From an uncultured Oribacterium sp. (GTDB lineage: Bacteria; Bacillota; Clostridia; Lachnospirales; Lachnospiraceae), in assembly GCA_937927445.1 (NCBI GenBank), contig CALAOB010000054.1, positions 1 to 10,418 of the forward strand: a DNA stretch of 10,418 bases. Direction: 5' to 3'. A program made the translations under genes and the position numbers. Positions 1 through 5,971 of the stretch are shown here, in pieces. Under the pieces are notes generated by a model that made no database searches, had not been told where the DNA came from, and saw nothing but the letters and a program-made list of their open reading frames with translations. How positions within the stretch are numbered: position 1 is the first letter of the stretch; each line of letters starts with the position of its first letter.

Positions 1-161
1 GCAGCGCGGAAGGCGCGGGCGCTGTCGTACTCGCAGTTGTTGCCGGGGAACACGGGGATGATCACGCGCGGGCGGGCGATCTTGGCGCCACCGTACACAT
101 GGATATCCTTGGCGCGGAAGTCGATGGTCTCGACCTCGGGGGTCTCGCCGGCGCTGCGGTA
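1..161 (-). other. Foreign in-frame segment resembling PurL (FGAM synthase) glutaminase-domain start
   Basis: Read in the frame of the oxidoreductase, these 53 complete codons encode a peptide containing KIARPRVIIPVFPGNNCEYD and then SARAFRA. This is the characteristic entry into the class I glutamine amidotransferase domain of long single-chain phosphoribosylformylglycinamidine synthases. Bases 1-180 are 68% GC, against about 55-60% in the next 120 bases, and only 4 of the 53 codons end in A or T. All arginines are CGC or CGT-free CGN codons of a high-GC type. The segment therefore comes from a different genome or locus than its neighbour. An assembly chimera is most likely; a true recombination cannot be excluded from sequence alone. 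Confidence 0.8.
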
Positions 162-1037
162 GGCGAAGACGCCCTCGATGCTCGTCTCGAGGCTCTCGTT
201 TACCTTCGGACCAGAGGTGACCGGGTTCATATCGACGCCCATCCCTCTCGAAATCTCGTTCTCCGGAATCAGACCGACGGACAGCAGCAGCGTATCACAG
301 CTGTACTCCTCCTCGGTGCCCGGAATCGGCTTCCCGTGGCTGTCCACCTCCGCGAGTGTGACACCCTCGAGGCGCTCCTTGCCCTTGATATCCACGACGG
401 TATGGCTCAGCTTCAGCGGGATCCCATAGTCGTCGAGGCACTGCACGATGTTTCGCTTGAGTCCGCCGGAATACGGCATCAGTTCCGCCACGACCTTGAC
501 CTTCGCGCCCTCGAAGGTCATACGTCTCGCCATGATGAGGCCAATGTCGCCGGATCCGAGGATCACCACCTCCCGTCCAGGCATGAAGCCCTCCATGTTG
601 ACGAGCCGCTGCGCCGTACCGGCAGAGAAGATACCGGCCGGTCGATAACCCGGGATGTTAAGTGCGCCTCTGGAACGCTCACGGCAGCCCATCGCCAGTA
701 CGACGGCCTTCGCCTGGATCTCGAAGAGCCCCTCTTCACGATTCATCGCCGTCACTACCTTCGCCGGACTGATATCCATGACCATGGTGTTCAGCTTATA
801 CTCGATGTTCATCGCACGCGCCTCGTCGATGAAACGTCCTGCGTACTCCGGTCCGGTCAGCTCCTCCTTAAAGGTATGCAGTCCGAACCCGTTATGGATA
901 CACTGGTTCAGAATACCGCCCAGCTCCTTATCTCTCTCGAGGATGAGGACACTGTCCACGCCGCTTTTCTTCGCAGAAATCGCAGCAGCCAGTCCTGCCG
1001 GTCCTCCGCCTATAATTACGATGTCATACGCTTTCAT
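1..1037 (-). CDS. FAD/NAD(P)-dependent oxidoreductase of the glycerol operon, 3' part replaced by foreign sequence (partial)
   Basis: This is a soluble flavoprotein of the pyridine nucleotide-disulfide reductase fold. Such genes sit beside glpK and the GlpA-like gene in many Clostridia, and it probably passes electrons from glycerol-3-phosphate oxidation. An FAD-binding GGGPAG is at residues 10-15, a Cys in LNQCIHNGFG at 46, MGCRERSRG at 116-124, and a second dinucleotide motif GSGDIG at 161-166. The ATG at 1037 follows a GGGAGGC ribosome site, 17 nt after the upstream gene's stop, so the two are co-transcribed. Residues 1-292 look native and end in ETSIEGVFA, where the family normally continues with a Cys-Gly-Asn motif and a further hundred or so residues. 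Instead the frame continues without a stop into a PurL-like stretch (about 162 to the window edge). The native protein is thus truncated here. The oxidoreductase family call is firm; its exact reaction is inferred. Confidence 0.85.
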   Translation of the reverse strand, partial: MKAYDIVIIGGGPAGLAAAISAKKSGVDSVLILERDKELGGILNQCIHNGFGLHTFKEELTGPEYAGRFIDEARAMNIEYKLNTMVMDISPAKVVTAMNREEGLFEIQAKAVVLAMGCRERSRGALNIPGYRPAGIFSAGTAQRLVNMEGFMPGREVVILGSGDIGLIMARRMTFEGAKVKVVAELMPYSGGLKRNIVQCLDDYGIPLKLSHTVVDIKGKERLEGVTLAEVDSHGKPIPGTEEEYSCDTLLLSVGLIPENEISRGMGVDMNPVTSGPKVNESLETSIEGVFAYRSAGETPEVETIDFRAKDIHVYGGAKIARPRVIIPVFPGNNCEYDSARAFRA

Positions 1038-1054
1038 GTTGTGCTGCCTCCCTC

Positions 1055-2491
1055 TTATAACGAATCCTTATTGGTTCCGACGACGATCTTCGAATCGCCA
1101 CCGGATTTCGTGATGTCAAACATACTGACATGCCGCTCACGTGCGAGAATCTCCATGGTTCTCGGTGAGCAGAAGCCTGCCTGACAACGCCCCATACCGG
1201 CTCTCGTTCTGCGCTTCACACCGTCGAGTGACTTCGCACCGAGCGGGCGGTGGATGGCATCGAGGATCTCGCCTTCGGTGATCATCTCACAGCGGCAGAT
1301 GATATTGCCGTAAGCCAGATTCTTCCGGATGAGTTCGATTCGCTCCTCCTTCGAGAGGGCATCCGGATCCAGAACGCCTTTTCTTGTGGCAACAAAGTTC
1401 TCATTCTTCTCCAGATTCAGCTTCTCTCTCAGGATCTCGGCCACCATCTCGCCGATCGCCGGTGAGCTGGTGAGGCCAGGCGACTCGATGCCGGCGCAGT
1501 CGATGAAGCCCGGCGCATCCTCGAGCTCTCCGATCAGGAACTCATGGCCATCCTCGTGTGCACGGAGTCCTGCGAAGGAGGTGATCACCGAACGCATCGG
1601 GATGTTCTTCACATTCATACCGCACTTTGCGATGACCTGATCGAGGCCCTCTCTCGTCGTATTGGTGCCTTCCTTATCCTCGATGTCGATCGCGGTCGGA
1701 CCGAGGATGAGGTTTCCGTGTACGGTCGGTGCCACGAGAATACCCTTACCGAACTTGCCCGGCAGCGCGAAAATCGTCTTGCTGACGAGATTACCCGCGG
1801 TCTTATCGAGGAGGCAGTAGTCACCTCTTCGCGGGGTGATGTGGATTTTCTTCGCACTCACCATGTTGTGGAGCCTGTCTGCGTAGACGCCGGCAGCATT
1901 GACCACATACTTCGTCTCAAAGGTACCCTGATTTGTCTCGATCGCCCAGCCGCCCTCGATCGGATGCAGGCCGGTCACCTCGGTATCAAACTTAAACTCG
2001 ACGCCGTTTACGCAGGCATTCTCTGCCATCGCGATGTTCAGGTTGAACGGGCAGACGATGCCGGCGGTCGGTGCATACAGGGCGGCGTATGCATCGTCCG
2101 AGATATTCGGCTCCATCGCCCGGAGCTCCTCCCGGTTCAGGATGCGGAGATCCTTGACACCGTTTGCGACGCCCCGGTCATACAGCGTCTGAAGGTTCGG
2201 CATATCCTCCTCATGGAGACATACGACCAGGGAACCGTTCTTCTTAAACGGGAAGTCCAGATCCTTCGCGAGCTGCTCCATCATCTGGTTTCCACGCACA
2301 TTCAGCTTCGCCATCAGGGATCCCGTCGCCGCATCATAGCCGGCATGGACGATCGCACTGTTGGCCTTCGATGTACCACAGCACACATCCTCTTCTTTTT
2401 CGATGACACAGGCATTTACTTTATATCGTGACAGCTCGCGCGCGGTAGCTGCACCGGAGACACCTGCTCCGATAATAATTACATCATACAT
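1055..2491 (-). CDS. GlpA-like FAD-dependent glycerol-3-phosphate oxidoreductase with C-terminal BFD-type [2Fe-2S] domain
   Basis: Predicted to oxidise sn-glycerol-3-phosphate to dihydroxyacetone phosphate in the cytoplasm. The 478-residue protein begins with a DAO-type FAD fold (GAGVSG at 8-13, then the acidic end of strand 2 at E31) and carries ANSAIVHAGYDA at 44-55, typical of this family and of LhgO relatives. A C-terminal BFD-like domain has Cys399, Cys401, Cys436 and Cys441 in a CxC...CxxxxC arrangement suited to a [2Fe-2S] cluster. It is shorter than E. coli GlpA (about 540 residues) and no GlpC gene is visible. The start ATG is preceded by AAAGGAG about 10 nt upstream. It follows glpF by 202 nt that hold two hairpins, and the second oxidoreductase begins 17 nt downstream. 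Substrate is inferred from the glpK/glpF context; an L-2-hydroxyglutarate-type oxidase is the main alternative. Confidence 0.88.
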   Translation of the reverse strand: MYDVIIIGAGVSGAATARELSRYKVNACVIEKEEDVCCGTSKANSAIVHAGYDAATGSLMAKLNVRGNQMMEQLAKDLDFPFKKNGSLVVCLHEEDMPNLQTLYDRGVANGVKDLRILNREELRAMEPNISDDAYAALYAPTAGIVCPFNLNIAMAENACVNGVEFKFDTEVTGLHPIEGGWAIETNQGTFETKYVVNAAGVYADRLHNMVSAKKIHITPRRGDYCLLDKTAGNLVSKTIFALPGKFGKGILVAPTVHGNLILGPTAIDIEDKEGTNTTREGLDQVIAKCGMNVKNIPMRSVITSFAGLRAHEDGHEFLIGELEDAPGFIDCAGIESPGLTSSPAIGEMVAEILREKLNLEKNENFVATRKGVLDPDALSKEERIELIRKNLAYGNIICRCEMITEGEILDAIHRPLGAKSLDGVKRRTRAGMGRCQAGFCSPRTMEILARERHVSMFDITKSGGDSKIVVGTNKDSL

Positions 2492-2528
2492 ATTCCAGTT
2501 ACTCCTTTATCTGCTATCAGCTCAGCCA

Positions 2529-2565
2529 CAGTGTACGCCCCGGTTTTTCGCGGGGCAATGCACTG
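2529..2565 (-). promoter_or_regulatory. Leader hairpin upstream of the GlpA-like gene
   Basis: A GC-rich stem pairs GCCCCG (2537-2542) with CGGGGC (2551-2556) around an 8-nt loop. It is flanked by an outer CAGTG/CACTG pair (2529-2533 and 2561-2565) with short unpaired spacers of 3 and 4 nt. On the minus-strand transcript it lies about 20 nt before the AAAGGAG ribosome site of the GlpA-like gene. There is no U-tract after it, so it is not a typical intrinsic terminator. It may stabilise the processed message or take part in control of this gene; the role is inferred. Confidence 0.45.
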
Positions 2566-2602
2566 CGAAAATTTTACAGCCGCTTTACAGCTTCTGTACT
2601 TT

Positions 2603-2657
2603 TGAAAAGAGCCTGTCAAGAAAACGCACCCATCATGCGCTTATCCTGACAGGCTCT
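2603..2657 (-). terminator. Intercistronic terminator/attenuator between glpF and the oxidoreductase genes
   Basis: An 11-bp perfect inverted repeat (AGAGCCTGTCA at 2608-2618, TGACAGGCTCT at 2647-2657) encloses a 28-nt loop, which can form a small inner CGCA/TGCG stem. On the minus strand the stem ends in CTCTTTTC, a short and interrupted U-tract. It begins about 40 nt after the glpF stop. It could partly end transcription after glpF and be opened by GlpP, as GlpP does in the glpD leader of Bacillus subtilis. The hairpin is seen; the GlpP link is inference. Confidence 0.6.
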
Positions 2658-2693
2658 CTCATCTCATGCCTTCACGATCTTAAGTTTCTTTCA

Positions 2694-3407
2694 TCACCAC
2701 GGAATTGCGTTGTACAGTAATACAGCGACGATCGCACCGATGATCGGTCCGATCACCGGAACAACCAGGCCGTAACTGAAATTCGAATCGCCCTTGCCCT
2801 TGATCGGCAGAACCGCATGTGCGATACGAGGTCCGAGGTCTCTTGCAGGGTTGATCGCGTAGCCGGTCAGGCCGCCGAGCGACATACCGATGGAAACGAT
2901 GATGCCGAATACGAATAACTTATCTACACCTGTTGCGAGGCCGGTTACATTGCCGATGCCCTTGATGGCGAATACGAGAACGAAGGTACCTACTGCCTCA
3001 GAAAGGATGTTCAGTGCTCTGTTGTCAACGGAAGGACCGGTACTGAACACACCGAGCTTCGTGCCAGGATCGTCGGTCGCGTCGAACTGTGCCTTGAAGA
3101 GCAGGTAAACGATGCAGGCACCTACAAATGCACCTGCGATCTGTGCGATGATGTAACCAGGAACCATGGACCATGCGAAGCTGCCTTCGACTGCCAGTGC
3201 GATGGTCAGTGCCGGGTTAAAGGATGCACCGGATGCTTCACCGAAAATGAATGCCGGAACCAGAACCGCGAGGCCCCATGCCAGGGTGATCTGAACCGGG
3301 CCTGCGCCCTTCATACCGGACTTGTTCAGTGTTACGTTTGCTACAACACCATCACCCAGGATAATCAGCATCATCGTGCCTAAAAACTCGCCTATATACG
3401 GTAACAT
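2694..3407 (-). CDS. glpF: Glycerol uptake facilitator (MIP/aquaglyceroporin family)
   Basis: A channel in the cytoplasmic membrane that lets glycerol diffuse in, where GlpK traps it. The 237-residue protein has the expected hydrophobic pattern of six membrane helices and two half-helices. The first NPA is at 64-66 in GASFNPALT and the second at 186-188 in INPARDLGPR; the Arg189-Asp190 pair after the second NPA marks the glycerol-conducting rather than the water-only branch. The usual His two residues before the first NPA (GAHxNPA) is Ser62 here. The ATG follows AGGAGG about 9 nt upstream. It lies 123 nt after glpK, in a gap holding a perfect hairpin. Family assignment is secure. Confidence 0.95.
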   Translation of the reverse strand: MLPYIGEFLGTMMLIILGDGVVANVTLNKSGMKGAGPVQITLAWGLAVLVPAFIFGEASGASFNPALTIALAVEGSFAWSMVPGYIIAQIAGAFVGACIVYLLFKAQFDATDDPGTKLGVFSTGPSVDNRALNILSEAVGTFVLVFAIKGIGNVTGLATGVDKLFVFGIIVSIGMSLGGLTGYAINPARDLGPRIAHAVLPIKGKGDSNFSYGLVVPVIGPIIGAIVAVLLYNAIPW

Positions 3408-3466
3408 TTTACTTCCTCCTGTTTCTTTTCAATCTCTGTTTCTATCCCCTTTATGATTTCTACGGG

Positions 3467-3493
3467 TGCCGGATGGCGCATCACCATCCGGCA
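3467..3493 (-). repeat. Perfect intercistronic hairpin between glpK and glpF
   Basis: TGCCGGATGG (3467-3476) and CCATCCGGCA (3484-3493) form a perfect 10-bp inverted repeat with a 7-nt loop. No T-run follows on either strand, so a rho-independent terminator is unlikely. Its place between two co-oriented operon genes suggests an mRNA-stabilising or processing element, or one copy of a dispersed palindromic repeat. Only one copy is seen in this window. Confidence 0.6.
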
Positions 3494-3530
3494 TACGAAT
3501 CGTTCATTTATACTTCCGGTCTGCAGAAGT

Positions 3531-5027
3531 TCAGTCTTCCTTCGCCCAGCCGTACGCGTACTTGACCGCCTTGTTCCAGCCCTTGATCTTCTTCGCTCGG
3601 TCTTCGTCAGAAATCTTCGGCTCGAAGGTCTTATCGATCGCCCAGTTCTTGATGACGTCTTCCTTGCTGGTCCAGTAACCGACGGCGAGGCCTGCGAGAT
3701 AGGCAGCACCCATCGCGGTGGTCTCTACGCACTGCGGACGCTCCACCGGCGCGTTGATGATATCGGACTGTGTCTGCATCAGGAAGTCGTTGGCACTTGC
3801 GCCACCGTCCACCTTCAGAGCAGCGAGGTCGATACCGGAGTCCGCCTTCATCGCCGTCAGAACATCATTCACCTGATATGCGAGGGACTCAAGCGTTGCA
3901 CGGATGATGTGGTACTTATTCACACCACGTGTGATACCGACGATGGTTCCTCTTGCGTACTGATCCCAGTGTGGAGCACCGAGGCCGGTAAATGCAGGAA
4001 CGACGTAGCATCCGTTGGTATCCTTTACCTTCTTCGCCATGTACTCGGAATCTGGTGAAGAATCGATGATCCGAAGCTCATCTCTCAGCCACTGAACCGC
4101 TGCACCTGCAACGAAGATGGAACCCTCGAGTGCGTAATTCACCTTGCCGTCGAGTCCCCATGCGATGGTGGTTACGAGGCCGTTCTTCGAGAAGATCGGC
4201 TTCTCACCGGTGTTCATCAGCATGAAGCAGCCGGTTCCGTAGGTGTTCTTCGCTTCACCAGGATTGAAGCAGGTCTGTCCGAAGAGCGCGGCCTGCTGGT
4301 CACCTGCAGCACCTGCGATCGGAATCGCGCCACCGAGGTACGAAGGATCGGACTCGCCGTATACGCAGCTGGACGGCATCGGTGTCGGCAGCATGCACTT
4401 CGGGATATCAAGCTCTGCGAGGATCTCATCATCCCACTCCAGTGTGTTGATGTTGAACAGCATCGTACGGGAAGCGTTGGAATAATCGGTTACATGAACG
4501 CGGCCCTTGGTCAGCTTCCAGATCAGCCATGTCTCAACGGTACCGAACAGGAGCTCACCCTTCTCCGCTCTTTCTCTTACACCCTCTACGTTATCGAGGA
4601 TCCACTTTACCTTCGTTCCGGAGAAGTACGCGTCGATGACGAGACCGGTCTTCTCTCTGAACTTGTCGGTGAGGCCCTTCTCCTTCAGGCTGTCACAGTA
4701 CTCGGAGGTTCTGCGGCACTGCCATACGATCGCATGATATACCGGCTCGCCGGTCGCCTTATCCCATACGATGGTGGTCTCACGCTGGTTGGTGATACCG
4801 ATACCTGCGATATCCTCTGCGGTTGCACCGATCTTGTTGATCGCCTCGACCGCTACACCGAGCATGCTCGCCCAGATCTCCTCTGCATCATGCTCTACCC
4901 AGCCCGGCTTCGGGAAGTACTGAGTGAACTCACGCTGTGCTACGCTGCACATCTCACCCTTCTCGTTAAACAGGATACACCGGTTACTTGTCGTTCCCGC
5001 ATCCAGCGCCATTACATACTTAGCCAT
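3531..5027 (-). CDS. glpK: Glycerol kinase
   Basis: Phosphorylates glycerol with ATP to sn-glycerol-3-phosphate in the cytoplasm. It is 498 residues, normal for the FGGY-family kinase. Visible motifs are the phosphate loop DAGTTSNRCILF (9-20), GWVEHDAEEIW (42-52), the glycerol-binding Arg83-Glu84 in NQRET, Tyr134 in the IDAYFSGTK segment, catalytic Asp243 in AGDQQAALFG, NTYGTG (261-266), and VVPAFTGLGAPHWD (342-355). The activation-loop region 222-236, where Enterococcus and Bacillus enzymes carry the histidine phosphorylated by PTS HPr, contains no histidine (VYGESDPSYLGGAIP). HPr activation by that residue is therefore not expected. The ATG follows AAAGGAG, and the gene lies 74 nt after glpP, in the same operon. 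Confidence 0.98.
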   Translation of the reverse strand: MAKYVMALDAGTTSNRCILFNEKGEMCSVAQREFTQYFPKPGWVEHDAEEIWASMLGVAVEAINKIGATAEDIAGIGITNQRETTIVWDKATGEPVYHAIVWQCRRTSEYCDSLKEKGLTDKFREKTGLVIDAYFSGTKVKWILDNVEGVRERAEKGELLFGTVETWLIWKLTKGRVHVTDYSNASRTMLFNINTLEWDDEILAELDIPKCMLPTPMPSSCVYGESDPSYLGGAIPIAGAAGDQQAALFGQTCFNPGEAKNTYGTGCFMLMNTGEKPIFSKNGLVTTIAWGLDGKVNYALEGSIFVAGAAVQWLRDELRIIDSSPDSEYMAKKVKDTNGCYVVPAFTGLGAPHWDQYARGTIVGITRGVNKYHIIRATLESLAYQVNDVLTAMKADSGIDLAALKVDGGASANDFLMQTQSDIINAPVERPQCVETTAMGAAYLAGLAVGYWTSKEDVIKNWAIDKTFEPKISDEDRAKKIKGWNKAVKYAYGWAKED

Positions 5028-5101
5028 ACCTTTTTTCTCCTTTGCTCAATGTTTCTGCATGTTTTTCATCACGCGCCTTTAGTAATCAAAGAGTTTGTCA
5101 A

Positions 5102-5668
5102 CTACATCTCCCATACACCATGGTTCGTCGACGAAACCGCGATCGCGCCAGCGGTCAGAGCCGCCATCACCGATTCCTTATCCGAGATAAGCCCCCCTGC
5201 GATGATCGGCGTCTTCGACTTCGCACAGGCGTTTGCGATGATCTTCGGCATCACGCCCGGAAGCACCTCGATGAAGTCCGGTCGTACCGCACGTTGCTGC
5301 TGACGAATGTTTTCGTACGACATCGAATCCAGCAGGAAGTAGCGGAGAACCGTAAACATCTGAAGCTCTCTGGCTCTTCGAATCAGCGCCGCCTTCGTCG
5401 ATATGATTCCATCTGCCTCTGTGGTCTTCTGGATGAAATCCACCACAATTTCCTTACTGCTCAGTCCGCTGATCAGGTCGATGTGCACCATCGCCACCTT
5501 TCCGGCGTCCTTCACTTTCTTTACGATCTCACCGATGGAACAGATATCTCCGAATAAGATGAAGACGACACGGATGTCCTCTAAGGAACAGCAGATCTCC
5601 ACATCCTCCATGCTCTTCACCGCTGCGATGATCGGATTACCCTCGACAGCTTCATAAAATGAACCCAA
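5102..5668 (-). CDS. glpP: Glycerol-3-phosphate-responsive mRNA antiterminator
   Basis: An RNA-binding regulator that, when bound by glycerol-3-phosphate, prevents termination in glp leader mRNAs (known for Bacillus subtilis GlpP). The 188-residue protein matches the family throughout: ENPIIAAVK-like GNPIIAAVK at 10-18, ILFGDI (37-42), VHIDLISGLSSKE (61-73), ADGIISTK (85-92), PDFIEVLPGVMPKII (130-144), and AGGLISDKE (157-165). The frame opens with a TTG codon at 5668. I chose it because AGGAGGAGGT lies just upstream and no in-frame ATG precedes it. It is the first gene of the glp operon, directly behind a leader terminator that it may itself control. Confidence 0.94.
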   Translation of the reverse strand: MGSFYEAVEGNPIIAAVKSMEDVEICCSLEDIRVVFILFGDICSIGEIVKKVKDAGKVAMVHIDLISGLSSKEIVVDFIQKTTEADGIISTKAALIRRARELQMFTVLRYFLLDSMSYENIRQQQRAVRPDFIEVLPGVMPKIIANACAKSKTPIIAGGLISDKESVMAALTAGAIAVSSTNHGVWEM

Positions 5669-5699
5669 GCTCTGTACCTCCTCCTGATTTTTGGGTAAT

Positions 5700-5751
5700 A
5701 AAAAAGAGCGACATCGTATAACAGCCTTTCAGCTGGTCCCCAATTCGCTCT
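5700..5751 (-). terminator. Leader terminator of the glp operon, probable GlpP target
   Basis: On the minus-strand transcript AGAGCGA (from 5751-5745) pairs with TCGCTCT (5711-5705) and is followed by a run of six U (5705-5700). The stem encloses an inner CAGC/GCTG hairpin at 5722-5735. It ends about 30 nt before the glpP start codon and about 35 nt after the predicted transcription start, so it would stop transcripts before any glp gene. This is the expected layout for GlpP-type antitermination. The hairpin and U-run are seen; GlpP binding is inferred from the family. Confidence 0.78.
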
Positions 5752-5793
5752 CCTATCACGGCTTCACTCTTCAATTACTTTTTAACTATATCT

Positions 5794-5822
5794 ACTATAA
5801 CATATTGCACAAAATTGTTCAA
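5794..5822 (-). promoter_or_regulatory. Sigma-A-type promoter of the glp operon
   Basis: On the minus strand a -35 box TTGAAC (5822-5817) is followed by a 17-nt spacer and a -10 box TATAGT (5799-5794). The predicted start is near 5787, giving a leader of about 120 nt to glpP. The region is very AT-rich compared with the flanking genes. A GCACAAAATT repeat lies within the spacer (5807-5816). Confidence 0.75.
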
Positions 5823-5879
5823 CTATCATGATGCGATTTTGTACAAATTGTGCTATATGCACAAAATTCGATACAATTT
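5807..5879. promoter_or_regulatory. Cluster of ACAAAATT-type repeats and palindromes at the glp promoter (candidate operators)
   Basis: GCACAAAATT occurs identically at 5807-5816 and 5859-5868, with variants GTACAAATT (5841-5849) and ATACAATTT (5871-5879). The second exact copy is half of an inverted repeat TTGTGC-TATAT-GCACAA (5849-5864). The GTACAAATT variant is centred on the palindrome TTTGTACAAA (5838-5847). One copy sits in the promoter spacer and the others upstream of the -35 box. The pattern suggests several sites for one dimeric regulator acting on the glp promoter; the regulator is not identifiable from this window. Confidence 0.5.
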
Positions 5880-5971
5880 CGGCCGTTTTTAAACTGAAAC
5901 TTTAGATTTCTTTATGCAATTTTAATAAAAACTGTTTCCATAATCAACGCTTGTCAATTAAATATCAATGT

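Noticed and set aside
99..2431. Long plus-strand open frames opposite the oxidoreductase genes (for example 99-1184 and 1544-2431)
   Set aside because: They are antisense to family-conserved genes, lack ribosome sites and show no recognisable protein motifs; they result from the codon bias of the true genes.
4494..5557. Plus-strand open frames across glpK and glpP (4494-5303, 5042-5557)
   Set aside because: They overlap clearly identified genes on the other strand, have no ribosome site and resemble no family.
5881..5971. Terminator after alr
   Set aside because: The AT-rich stretch has only weak, long-loop pairings and no stem followed by a U-run.
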